Assembly: GCF_036046055.1 (NCBI RefSeq)
Contig: NZ_CP107939.1
Location: 6,138,001 to 6,202,000 of the forward strand
From: Nocardia sp. NBC_00403
GTDB lineage: Bacteria > Actinomycetota > Actinomycetes > Mycobacteriales > Mycobacteriaceae
Reading direction: 5' to 3'
DNA: 64,000 bases
Part shown: positions 1 to 8,259 of the stretch, one piece after another
How positions within the stretch are numbered: position 1 is the first letter of the stretch
How the letters are laid out: each line of letters begins with the position of its first letter
Position numbers and translations under genes: made by a program
The notes under the pieces: model-generated
The model's input: only the letters and a program-made list of their open reading frames with translations
What the model was told of the DNA's origin: nothing
Databases searched by the model: none

Positions 1-587
1 TGGAACATCCACTGCACGCGCTGTTCGCGGCGCCGCTCTGCGCCGGCGTCTTTCTGATGCTGAATGGTGTCGTGCTGATCGTCGGTGAGGGATTGCGCCG
101 GCGCAATGAGCCTTCGCTGGCGGAATATGGGCGACGGTTCGCCCGACAGGAGGCCCTCACTGGGGTTCTCACCGCCGAAGCGCAAACCCGCCGCCAATCC
201 GACCGCCCACTGGCCGCCCTCGGGATCCGGGATGCCGTCGGTATCGGCTTCGCTCAAGTCGGCGCGCTGCTGACCGGGTTCAGTCGGGCGGGCCTGACCA
301 TGGTCGGCGGCCTGTGGCGCGGTCTCGAATACAAGCATGCGGCCAAATTCGCTTTTCTGCTTGCGACTCCGGCGATCCTGGGCGCGGGGATACTGGAAAT
401 ACCGGAACTGGTCGGACCGGAGACCGAGGGCATCCGAGGACCGGTGCTGGTCGGCGCCATCGTATCCGGACTGTCGTCGTGGCTGGCCGTACGGTTCCTC
501 GAGCGGTACTTTCAGACCCGCACTCTGCTACCGTTCGCGGTTTACTGCGTGGTCGCCGGGGTGCTCTCGATCGTCCGATTCAGCTGA
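1..587 (+). CDS. uppP: Undecaprenyl-diphosphatase (BacA/UppP family), 3' part
   Basis: The reading frame is open from base 3, so the gene begins before the window; about 194 C-terminal residues are seen of a family usually near 270. UppP is an integral membrane phosphatase that recycles undecaprenyl diphosphate, the lipid carrier for cell-wall precursors. Support is the second conserved family motif, here GFSRAGLT (usual form PGxSRSGxT, so the Pro and second Ser are replaced while Ser, Arg, Gly and Thr are kept), followed by the family-like LLATPAILGAG stretch and hydrophobic segments up to the C-terminus. The motif changes could mean a divergent paralogue rather than the main housekeeping copy. 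Confidence 0.85.
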   Translation, partial: EHPLHALFAAPLCAGVFLMLNGVVLIVGEGLRRRNEPSLAEYGRRFARQEALTGVLTAEAQTRRQSDRPLAALGIRDAVGIGFAQVGALLTGFSRAGLTMVGGLWRGLEYKHAAKFAFLLATPAILGAGILEIPELVGPETEGIRGPVLVGAIVSGLSSWLAVRFLERYFQTRTLLPFAVYCVVAGVLSIVRFS

Positions 588-727
588 AGTCTCGGCCTCG
601 AGCTCCGCCCGATCCCATCCAGACCTATCGCTGTGGCACCACCGAGATGACGTCAGCCACGCGGCTTCGAGAGGCAGTCCGACCCCCAGAATCTTGCGTC
701 AACCGAGCCAGGTTGCCTCAGCGGGTG

Positions 728-1576
728 TCAGGAGCGAGGAACCAGGCGATGGGTATGGGCATAGACGACGGCGTGCACACGATCGCGAACACCGAGTTTG
801 GCGAGCATGTTGGAGACGTGGGTCTTGACCGTCTGCTCGCCCACGCCGAGGGCGCGGGCGATCTCGGGGTTCGTGTACGCCTTGGTGATCAGAAGCAGGA
901 CCTCGTGTTCGCGGGCGGTGAGTGTCTCGACTTCCGGTGCGGCGGGGAATGGTTCGATTCCGTCGGTCAGCCGCGCGATCAGACGGCGCGTCAGGCGTGG
1001 ATCGATCAGGGCAGCGCCGCGTGCCGCAATCCGGATGGCGGAGATCAGATCCTGGGACGGCAGCGCTTTGGTGAGGAACCCGCTCGTGCCGAGACGCAGT
1101 GCGCGGTAAAGGTTCTCATCGGTGTCAGAGGTGGCGAGGGTGAGGATCCGAGTCCTACTACCGAGTGCTGCGATCGTCTCGATGGCGGCCGTGTCGTCGA
1201 GACCGGGCATGTCGAGGTCGAGAATGGTGACGTCGGGTTGTAACCGCTCCATTTCCCTTATGGCGGTGACAGTGTCGGGGACCTCCGCGATGCAGTAGAT
1301 GTCCGGCTGGGTGCCGACCACCGCCCGCAGGCCCGAACGAAACAGTGCGTGATCGTTGGCCAGCAACACTGAAATCGTCGAATGCTGTGCAGCGGTAAGG
1401 ATGTCGACCGGCGGTGCGCCTGCCGATCCGCACGGGTCGAACTCCACCGTCTCGCCACGCCTGGCGATCGGGGTGTCGGCGTGCGCGTAACTCACCGACA
1501 GCATCGTGGCGGTGATCGCGAGCAAGAGCGACGACACCACCCGAAGCAGGGGGCGTGTCGAGGTAGTCGTGGCCAT
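728..1576 (-). CDS. NarL/LuxR-family response regulator with signal-peptide-like N-terminal extension
   Basis: Residues about 68-185 form a receiver domain with the predicted phospho-acceptor Asp120 in ILDLDMPG, and residues about 215-275 form a GerE/LuxR helix-turn-helix (LTAREHEVL ... NPEIARALGVGEQTVKTHV). It should bind DNA when phosphorylated, but no histidine kinase is nearby, so it is an orphan. The first 55 or so residues are odd: they read like a secretion signal (hydrophobic SSLLLAITATMLSVSYAHA followed by a mature-looking stretch), which a cytoplasmic regulator should not have. No ATG/GTG lies just before the receiver, so translation probably starts at the extension. The ATG has no clear ribosome site and sits 11 bp after the last recognisable secY codon. 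Confidence 0.75.
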   Translation of the reverse strand: MATTTSTRPLLRVVSSLLLAITATMLSVSYAHADTPIARRGETVEFDPCGSAGAPPVDILTAAQHSTISVLLANDHALFRSGLRAVVGTQPDIYCIAEVPDTVTAIREMERLQPDVTILDLDMPGLDDTAAIETIAALGSRTRILTLATSDTDENLYRALRLGTSGFLTKALPSQDLISAIRIAARGAALIDPRLTRRLIARLTDGIEPFPAAPEVETLTAREHEVLLLITKAYTNPEIARALGVGEQTVKTHVSNMLAKLGVRDRVHAVVYAHTHRLVPRS

Positions 1577-1586
1577 GATCTACGAC

Positions 1587-2201
1587 TTGACTCGGGATTC
1601 GAGCCGCGATACCGGCGAAGATCAGCAGCGACATACCGTTGCCGATACCGCGTTCGGTCACCAGTTCGCCGATCCACATGACCACCGCCGCGCCCGCGGT
1701 CATCACCAGCACCGTGACCACCATGCCGAACGGCGATCTGTCCGCCAGGATGTTCGCGGGGCAGCCGCGCAGTAGCTGCCCATGCGCAGCCAGCGCTACC
1801 AAGGCCGACGCCTGCAGGACGGCCAATGTCATTGCGAGATAACGGGTGTACTGCGTGACCTTGGCTTGACCGGACTGGCCTTCCTTACGCAGCTCCTCGA
1901 ACCGCGGGATCACGACGGTCAGCAGCTGAGTGATGATGCCAGCGGTGATGTACGGCACGATACCGATCGCGAACACCGACAGTTGCAGCATCGCGCCACC
2001 CGAGAAGAGATTGATGAGCTGATAAATCCCGGCGGAGTCTCCGCCGGAGACGAATGCGGTACAGATGCGAATCGACTTGTAGTCGACACCGGGCGACGGA
2101 AGCATCGCTCCGAGGCGGTACAGCGCGAGCAGGCCCAGTGTGAAAAGGAGCTTCCGCCGTAGGTCCGGTGTCCGGGAAGCCGATACGAGGGCGGGAAGCA
2201 C
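1587..2201 (-). pseudogene. secY: Truncated SecY translocase subunit (N-terminal half)
   Basis: About 205 residues match the first half of SecY: the opening VSASRTPDLRRKLLFTLG, the PGVD motif, GGAMLQLSVFAIGIVPYITAGI and the ERGIGNGMSL segment. SecY is normally about 430-440 residues with ten membrane helices; here about five are present. The GTG at 2201 is chosen as start because AGGAGG lies 4 nt upstream; an in-frame ATG 15 nt further up overlaps that ribosome site. Homology stops after AARIPSQ and the frame runs on as unrelated sequence to 1158 beneath the response-regulator gene. No rplO, adk or map lies alongside, so this is not the ribosomal-operon secY. It is best read as a paralogue cut by deletion. 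Confidence 0.75.
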
Positions 2202-2633
2202 ATATCCTCCTGACAAACGACGCGTGTGATGGACAGGCGCTCACTCTGTGAAAGGAGGAGCCGAACCTGCCGCGCGACTTGGACAGTACGGAAATTCATG
2301 CCTTGGCCACGTCGGCCGCGGGTCGGATTTCGATCTCCCCCGACAGCGGGAGTCATCGGCTCCGGAAGTCTCGGCAGCGCACGTTATTCGGCATGCGTGT
2401 GTTGAGTTGTCGTGTGCCCGACGCTATGTCGGCGGCGAGGATGTGCGCTACGAGCGCGGAGTCGAACAGGTTCGTTGAATCGCGCGCCGCGTGAGCAGGC
2501 TTCGAACTGTAGGTGCGAAAGTCATAGTGTCGGTGGCTCGTTCGGTCCATGACGCAGGTGGGGTAGAACCCTGTTACACCGTCTCCGACACCGACGGAAT
2601 CCGATGGTCACCGGAATCACCGCAGCGAATCAC
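2202..2633. other. Gene-free stretch
   Basis: About 430 bases without a recognisable gene. The short open frames here show no family resemblance. The region should hold the promoter of the truncated secY on the minus strand; nothing else is supported. Confidence 0.4.
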
Positions 2634-2671
2634 AGAGGAAGCCCCGGAGCCGATGCTCCGGGGCTTCCTCT
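2634..2671. terminator. Perfect 16-bp stem hairpin
   Basis: The arms 2634-2649 and 2656-2671 are exact reverse complements (AGAGGAAGCCCCGGAG) separated by a 6-base loop. It lies 77 bp past the stop of the small secreted-protein gene on the minus strand. There is no U-run on that side, and only a TCTTCTCT tail on the plus side, as is common for actinobacterial terminators. It could terminate transcription from either direction. Confidence 0.65.
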
Positions 2672-2748
2672 CTTCTCTGGAATGCTCGGCTATCGGCGGC
2701 ACCGGCCGCACGGCCGGACGAGCGGAATGACGAGCTTCAAGGTGCGAG

Positions 2749-2964
2749 TCAGAACGAGCAGTCTGTTGGACGGCCTGCCCAGCCGCCCTTCAGGAACCGG
2801 ATCACGGCGCAGAATATGTCCTCCGACAACGATCCGATGGGCGTCGCGGTCGACGTCGCGGTCGACGTCGCGGCGTTCGGTGCGGCAGCGGGTTCCGCGG
2901 TTGCCAGCCCGGCGGGTGTGAGCAGGCCGGCCGTCACGGCGGCGACAACGATGAGCTTCTTCAT
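2749..2964 (-). CDS. Small secreted protein of unknown function
   Basis: This is a 71-residue protein beginning MKKLIVVAAVTAGLLTPAGLATAEP, a typical Sec signal peptide with likely cleavage after LATA. The start at 2964 is preferred over a longer frame because AGGACA lies just upstream and the N-terminus is then a clean signal sequence. The mature part has an Ala/Thr-rich TSTATSTATP linker, then a short conserved-looking tail with two cysteines (FCAVIRFLKGGW ... TDCSF) that could form one disulfide. No domain is recognised. Codons GTCGACGTCGCG are repeated within the Thr/Ala linker, suggesting slippage-type growth of that segment. Confidence 0.6.
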   Translation of the reverse strand: MKKLIVVAAVTAGLLTPAGLATAEPAAAPNAATSTATSTATPIGSLSEDIFCAVIRFLKGGWAGRPTDCSF

Positions 2965-3202
2965 CTGGTGTCCTGTTCGTAGGGGTTGTGGATCGCGAGC
3001 CATGATTTCACATTCGACCGATCACAGCGGGCGTCGCAACTGCCTCGGATGACGTCCGACACTCACGCGTCCTAGTCGGTGGCGCGGGCCGGCGGTCCAG
3101 GTCGGGGTGTGCTGGCGGCGATGCAAGAGCGACGAGAAGGCATCTCCCGCACCGGCATTCGCCTGGGCGTGCCTCCACTCACCGGGGCGGCACTGCGCAT
3201 CC

Positions 3203-4921
3203 TCACTTGGCGTCCCAGTAGCACTCCACCACCGCTGTCGTGAACGGGAACCGCACGGGTGTCGGCCCGAAGGCGATCCGGCCTGCGGCCTCTGCCGCGG
3301 TTGCGATCGTTTCGGCGACCGTCGTGGCCTCCTCTGCCGGGCAGTGCACGATTACCTCGTCGTGCTGGAAGAAGACCAGTTCGGCGCGGAGCCCGGCGCG
3401 AGTCATCGCATGACGCACGCCCGCCAGTACCAGCAGGGCCCAGTCGGCGGCGCTGCCCTGCACCACGAAGTTACGTGTGAAGCGGCCACGAGCGCGCGCT
3501 GCGGAGGTGCCGCCGTACCCGCTGAACTGCTCCTCCTCCCGGGTCAGGTCCGACTGGTCGGGCGACGCGACCAACAGCGGCGGGCAGGTGCGACCCAGCC
3601 AAGTGCGCACCAGGCGGCCTTCCTCACCGGCGCGAGCCGCGTCGTCGACATACGCCACTGCGGCCGGATAACGCCGACGGAGTCCGGCCATGTGGGTGAG
3701 GGCATCGCCGGAGGTCTGGCCGTAAATCGCTCCCAGTAGGGCGATTTTGGCCTGGGCACGGTCGCCGCCGAAGGCTCGGACCGCCAGATCCGCGTACAGA
3801 TCTTCGCCGCGTCCGGCCACCTCCATCAGACCTGGGTCGCGGGAGACTGCAGCAAGTACTCGCGGCTCCATTTGGTCGGCGTCGGCGACCACCAGACACC
3901 ATCCCGGGTCCGCACGTATCGCTTGACGGATCACCTTGGGGATCTGCAGCGCACCACCGCCGTTGGTAGTCCACCGGCCCGAAACCGTACCGCCGGGCAA
4001 GTACTCGGGACGAAAGCGGCCGCCGTGCACCCACTGCTCGAGCCAGGACCAGCCGTGAGCGGTGTACAAGCGGTAGAGCGATTTGTAGGCCAGCAGTGGC
4101 GCTACCGCAGGATGATCGATCTGCTGGAGCTCCCATTTTCGAGTGGAAGACAACGAGATCCCGGCGCGGGCGAAAGCTCTGATGATGTCGTTGGGCAGGT
4201 CTGGTCGAACCCGGACGCCTTCCCCGAAGGCCCGCGAAACTTCGTCGGCCAACTCCACCATCCGGCGCGGTTCCAGCCCGCCAGGAAAGCGCTCACCCAG
4301 CAGCTCGTCCAGCAACTCGCGGTGGACGTCCGCGCGCCACGGGATCCCCGATCGCGACATCTCGGTGGCAACCAGCATGCCCGCCGATTCGGCGGCAAGG
4401 AGCAGCCGCATTCGCTCCGGATGTTCGGTCTTCGCGGTACGGGCCAGCTGTCCCCCGTAGACCTCCAGTAGGGCGTTGAACTCGTCCGTGCCGGGTGGCA
4501 GCGGTACCGGGCCCGACTCGAACAGCGACGGCTGGGTCTCGGCGGCCCGTGCTGGCGCATCCGGCGGGACGGGCAGGTTATGCAGTCGCGCCCAGGCGGC
4601 CGCCAGCGAGCGGGCCTGGCCCGACTGGCCCTCCTCGTGGCCGATCAGCAGAGCCTCCGCGGCCTGCACGTCGTAGCAGCGCTCGACCCGCACTCCGGCC
4701 GCAAGCAAGGGTCGGTATATCTCGGCCGTGGATCGCCAGACCCACCGCTCGACCTCGGGGCGTGAGCGCACCGCCTCGGCGATCGAGGGCTCGCGTATCA
4801 CTGGTCCCGCGGGCCGACCGTCCTGATCGAGTGGACACAGACGCGCACCTCCGTCGCCTGTTTCCGCCACCGCCCATCTCACGTCCCCGAGTCTTGCACC
4901 AGGGACATCGGCTTCCGACAT
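3203..4921 (-). CDS. PolA-family bifunctional 3'-5' exonuclease/DNA polymerase
   Basis: This is a family A DNA polymerase of about 572 residues, much shorter than classical Pol I and lacking the 5' nuclease domain. Visible polymerase motifs are A (VVADADQMEPRVLAA), the O-helix region B (AKIALLGAIYGQTSGDA), the QGSAADW helix and C (FFQHDEVIVH), placing two catalytic carboxylates in D and DE. The N-terminal third resembles the degenerate exonuclease domain of actinobacterial proteins annotated as bifunctional exonuclease/polymerase. Likely role: DNA repair or lesion synthesis, not replication. ATG at 4921 (GAGG 4-5 nt upstream) is chosen; TTG at 4963 and ATG at 4939 are alternatives. It stands alone on the minus strand. 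Confidence 0.85.
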   Translation of the reverse strand: MSEADVPGARLGDVRWAVAETGDGGARLCPLDQDGRPAGPVIREPSIAEAVRSRPEVERWVWRSTAEIYRPLLAAGVRVERCYDVQAAEALLIGHEEGQSGQARSLAAAWARLHNLPVPPDAPARAAETQPSLFESGPVPLPPGTDEFNALLEVYGGQLARTAKTEHPERMRLLLAAESAGMLVATEMSRSGIPWRADVHRELLDELLGERFPGGLEPRRMVELADEVSRAFGEGVRVRPDLPNDIIRAFARAGISLSSTRKWELQQIDHPAVAPLLAYKSLYRLYTAHGWSWLEQWVHGGRFRPEYLPGGTVSGRWTTNGGGALQIPKVIRQAIRADPGWCLVVADADQMEPRVLAAVSRDPGLMEVAGRGEDLYADLAVRAFGGDRAQAKIALLGAIYGQTSGDALTHMAGLRRRYPAAVAYVDDAARAGEEGRLVRTWLGRTCPPLLVASPDQSDLTREEEQFSGYGGTSAARARGRFTRNFVVQGSAADWALLVLAGVRHAMTRAGLRAELVFFQHDEVIVHCPAEEATTVAETIATAAEAAGRIAFGPTPVRFPFTTAVVECYWDAK

Positions 4922-5269
4922 CCACCTCGGTGGCGGCATCGAACCGACTGAACAATTGGACAATCCCTTTGGTCACCCTGAGCCGGCGGGCGCGGCGAAC
5001 GACACCGATGACGCGTAGCCGATCCGAAGCTCGAGACCCCGCATAAGTGTTGGCTTACACAGCTTTACGCCGCAGCAGTCAGCGACTATGCAACGAATAC
5101 AGCGACGTTCTCACCGCGCGATCAGCAGCAAGACATGATGTTCGCCTGTGAGCTCTCACGAACTTCGGCCCGGACCGGCCAGTCCTCGGTGTTCGGTCAC
5201 CATCGGACTCACCAACTTTCCGTGTAGCGTCTGGAATGTACCCAATTCAGAGCCATACGGGGGCGACAC

Positions 5270-5791
5270 ATGATGGTTCGCACATCACATCCGATTGTGG
5301 ACGCCGTGCTCGATCGGCATTCCCAAAAGCTGGGCGATGCGTTGCCGGTCTATCGCAATCATGTATTCCGCAGTCTGAACTATCAGCAGTTACTGTTGGG
5401 CGAGCCGGTGCCCGACACAGCGGCACTGGCGTGGGCCGTACATGACCTGGGCATCTGGACCGCCGGAACCTTCGACTACCTGAAGCCCTCGGCGGATCTG
5501 GTCACCGAACACGCCGCCGAGTTCGGAATCGACGACATCGACAGTGCGCGACGGATGGTCCTCGACCATCATCGACTGCGCCGCAACGACGACCGATTGA
5601 CCGAAACGTTCCGTATCGCCGACCGCATCGACGCAAGCCGTGGTCTGTTCCGCCGACCGGTGACTCGCGCAGATGTCAAAGCTGTTGTCGCACAGTTGCC
5701 CTACCTCGGCTTTCATCGGTTCCTCGCAAACCAAGTCACCACCTACGCGCTGACCCACCCCACCCGCCCGCTGCCCATGGTCCGCTGGTAG
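5270..5791 (+). CDS. HD-domain family protein (putative metal-dependent phosphohydrolase)
   Basis: This is a 173-residue protein with HD-domain-like pattern: an early His, the WAVHDLGIWTAGTFDYL segment (HD dyad) and a later LDHHRLRRND segment followed by a conserved helical DRIDASRG. HD proteins hydrolyse phosphate esters or nucleotides using bound metal. The substrate cannot be inferred. The gene starts with two consecutive Met codons after a G-rich ribosome site (GGGGGCG), and no partner gene lies close on the same strand. Confidence 0.6.
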   Translation: MMVRTSHPIVDAVLDRHSQKLGDALPVYRNHVFRSLNYQQLLLGEPVPDTAALAWAVHDLGIWTAGTFDYLKPSADLVTEHAAEFGIDDIDSARRMVLDHHRLRRNDDRLTETFRIADRIDASRGLFRRPVTRADVKAVVAQLPYLGFHRFLANQVTTYALTHPTRPLPMVRW

Positions 5792-5906
5792 GTCGACCGG
5801 AGCCGCGTCGGGATTCATTCAGCAACGTAGCCAACTCGATTCTCCGAGGATGTGCTGCGGTTGCTGGACGCCCGCTGCATCGCGTACTTCCCGCCGCCGA
5901 TGCGCC

Positions 5907-6533
5907 CTACCCGCGCGACTCGGGTTCCGAGTCGACCGCGAGACCGGAAATGAGCTGCTCGATCACCGAGCCGATGGCCGCGGCGTCCTCGGCGTCGCCT
6001 TCGGAGTGCGCGAGGCATTGGGCGGCCTCGTCCAGCGCGCCCACGATGACCAGCGCGAGCGGCCGCACAGGTTGGGTTCTGATGCGTCCCGCGGCGATGG
6101 CCCCGGCCAAGGCGTTCTCCACCAGACCGATCGTGTGTCGCAATTCGATCTCCCGCCAGAGGCTCCAACCGAGCACCGCAGGCCCGTCCAGGAGCGCGAT
6201 CCGTCGCACTTCCGAACTGGTCGAGGCCTGCAGCCACGCCAGACAGCCCACGATCAGGTTGGCGATCGGATCATCGGAATGCGACTCGGCGACCGCGGCA
6301 CCGATCACCTCGACCAGACTGCGTTCGAGGTCCTCGAACACCGCCACGAACAGATCCCGCTTTTCGCTGAACTGGTGATAAAGCGCACCACGACTGACAC
6401 CGGCGGCCTCGGCGACCGCGACCGTGCTCACCGCGCCATATCCATACTGGCCGAACAGTTCTCGCGCCGCACGGATCACCGCACCGCGCGTCGACGCCGA
6501 GCGTTCGGCTTGGGTTCGGCGATCAGCGTTCAT
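5907..6533 (-). CDS. TetR-family transcriptional regulator
   Basis: This is a 208-residue protein with an N-terminal TetR helix-turn-helix (residues about 15-60: RAARELFGQYGYGAVSTVAVAEAAGVSRGALYHQFSEKRDLF) and a helical ligand-binding C-terminus. It is divergent from the SnoaL-like gene at 6661, with 127 bp between them holding a candidate operator. The usual inference is autoregulation and repression of the divergent neighbour. Confidence 0.9.
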   Translation of the reverse strand: MNADRRTQAERSASTRGAVIRAARELFGQYGYGAVSTVAVAEAAGVSRGALYHQFSEKRDLFVAVFEDLERSLVEVIGAAVAESHSDDPIANLIVGCLAWLQASTSSEVRRIALLDGPAVLGWSLWREIELRHTIGLVENALAGAIAAGRIRTQPVRPLALVIVGALDEAAQCLAHSEGDAEDAAAIGSVIEQLISGLAVDSEPESRG

Positions 6534-6620
6534 AGCGACGTTGAAGTCTAGGGCAGCACCGAATCCGTCGTCGATCCGAGCTACTTCGACCCTTGACCAG
6601 TGATATCGCCATCCGGGAAC

Positions 6621-6641
6621 ATACAGTCATCCTGTTTGTAT
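6621..6641. promoter_or_regulatory. Candidate TetR operator with promoter of the divergent pair
   Basis: The element has nested symmetry, ATACA outside (6621-6625 and 6637-6641) and ACAG/CTGT inside around TCATC. It lies 20 bp before the SnoaL-like start, next to an AGAAGGA ribosome site, where a repressor would block that promoter. It is the only clear dyad in the intergenic space. Confidence 0.4.
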
Positions 6642-6660
6642 CTTAGAAGGATTTCTGATT

Positions 6661-7056
6661 ATGCCCGCTTCCACCAAAGATCTGTTCGAGCGCTACCACG
6701 CCTGCTGGGCTGACCGCGACCTCGACCGCATCGCAGCCCTGCACGCCCTCGACTCGTTATTCCACTTGCACTCCGGTAGCAAACCCGCTCGCGGGCGCGC
6801 CGAGATCCGCGCCGCCGCCGCGGAGACCTTCGCCCTGGTCCCAGACCTGACCTTCCACCTGGTCAACCTGCGGGTCGGCGACGACTTCTGGGTGGTCCAG
6901 TGGAGGCTGTCAGGCACCTCGGTCACCGGCGGCACCGTCGATGTGGACCTCGCAGATGTGGTTCTGATCGAGGATGGCGCGGTGCGAGAGAAGCACTCCT
7001 ACGTCGACGGGGTGGCGATGCAAGCCGCGCTGGCCGCCACCGCCGATATCGCCTGA
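6661..7056 (+). CDS. SnoaL/NTF2-like fold protein
   Basis: This 131-residue single-domain protein has the SnoaL-like pattern: an N-terminal helix FERYHACWADRDLDRIAALHA, a LDSLFHLHSG strand, AAAETFALVPDLTFHLVNLRVGDDFWVVQWRLSGT and a final EDGAVREKHSYVDG strand. Such proteins form cone-shaped barrels that act as small-molecule cyclases, isomerases, hydrolases or binding proteins. The substrate is unknown. An AGAAGGA ribosome site lies 9 nt before ATG. It is probably controlled by the divergent TetR. Confidence 0.8.
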   Translation: MPASTKDLFERYHACWADRDLDRIAALHALDSLFHLHSGSKPARGRAEIRAAAAETFALVPDLTFHLVNLRVGDDFWVVQWRLSGTSVTGGTVDVDLADVVLIEDGAVREKHSYVDGVAMQAALAATADIA

Positions 7057-7628
7057 GCCAGCAGAGCTCGGGGGCGCACTCCGCACACCACCCAGGTCTC
7101 GAAAGCTCAGGCCGAGGGGCACCGGTCAGGTGGCCGAGCGCGATCTGCTGCAGATAATGCTGCGGAGCCACCTACCCAAAACGGTGCGGTTCGCCCAAAT
7201 CAGCACCGTCGCTACGACCGGTGCACCTGCCTGCGGCTACTTCGTTTCGCACTTCGTCTCGAAAGTGCGCCCACGTGCCGGAATTCCGCGCCCGATCGTA
7301 CGGATTCTGCCGCACCGGCGTAACGGTTCCATAAATCACAACCAGGGTATTTATTCTCTTCACTCGGCCGACAGCAAGTGTGAACGATCACATTTCCCCC
7401 GGTTGAGTATCACTGGCACATGTTGGTCACGAATCGGCATCGCCTACGTGTTCGATTTTCTGTGATGCGATCGAGGTTTCCCCGAGGCCATACCTCTGGC
7501 AAGCTTTCCGCAACTGGAGTTATCTATAACTATCGCTAACGGCTGTGATGCCGACCACAGCGACACGTGAACAACGATGCCCGCAGATCCACCCTCGGCC
7601 GACCGGGGCGGCCCGCTTGGAGAACATC
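7057..7628. other. Gene-poor interval
   Basis: About 570 bases with no convincing coding sequence. Part of it (about 7320-7420 and 7510-7540) is noticeably A/T-richer than its surroundings, fitting a promoter region for the gene at 7629. No tRNA, repeat array or strong hairpin is seen. Confidence 0.35.
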
Positions 7629-7985
7629 ATGGTCACCAGAGCTTCCATGCATTCACTCGATGCCTTTACCGTCATCGGCGACCGGAGCCGGGCCAGCGCC
7701 CGCAGTCGACTGCCGCAGCAGCGCAGTATCGATGACGAACTCGCGCCACTGGGAATACCAGCTCTGGCGCTGGGAATGATGCTGATCGGCACCGGGTTGG
7801 CCTTCCTGCCGCTGATGCGAGCGTGGGCCGGCGACTACGGCCCGCTGATGGTCTGCACCGCCTACATCCTGTACCTGAGCCTCGCAATAGCGCTGAGCAT
7901 GTGGGGTGTGCGCCGGATCCGCGACCACCGCAGATTCGTGTCCCGCGCGGGCGATGCAGCGCAGAGCGCCCTCAATCGAAGATGA
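7629..7985 (+). CDS. Small two-helix membrane protein, unknown function
   Basis: The predicted protein is 118 residues starting MVTRASMHSLDAF at 7629, chosen because GGAG lies 7 nt upstream; the open frame extends further up without a ribosome site. It has a soluble N-terminal third, two membrane helices (about LGIPALALGMMLIGTGLAFLP and the segment around VCTAYILYLSLAIALSMWGV) and a basic C-terminus (RRIRDHRRF). No family is recognised and no partner is adjacent. Confidence 0.5.
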   Translation: MVTRASMHSLDAFTVIGDRSRASARSRLPQQRSIDDELAPLGIPALALGMMLIGTGLAFLPLMRAWAGDYGPLMVCTAYILYLSLAIALSMWGVRRIRDHRRFVSRAGDAAQSALNRR

Positions 7986-8259
7986 AAAGGCTCTGAGACT
8001 GGCAGCATCGCTACCACTCGCTACCACCGGCGGCACGGCCGCGGCGGACAACCTCGTCGATCGACACGATCAACGTCCAGCACCTAACGCTCGGTCCGCC
8101 CTCGCTCGGCACGCTTCAGGCAGGCTTGAAATCACCTCTCACCAGCGCGATTGCGCGAAACCCTCCGAATATTCCGTCGCAGCTCACAGCTGTGGATCCC
8201 GCGTCGAGCATCTACTGCGTGCTACCACCGATTCGGCCACCACTCCGCCGAGCCCGACG

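Noticed and set aside
2816..2880. GTCGACGTCGCG repeats as a short tandem regulatory array
   Set aside because: They encode the Thr/Ala linker of the small secreted protein, and coding slippage explains them.
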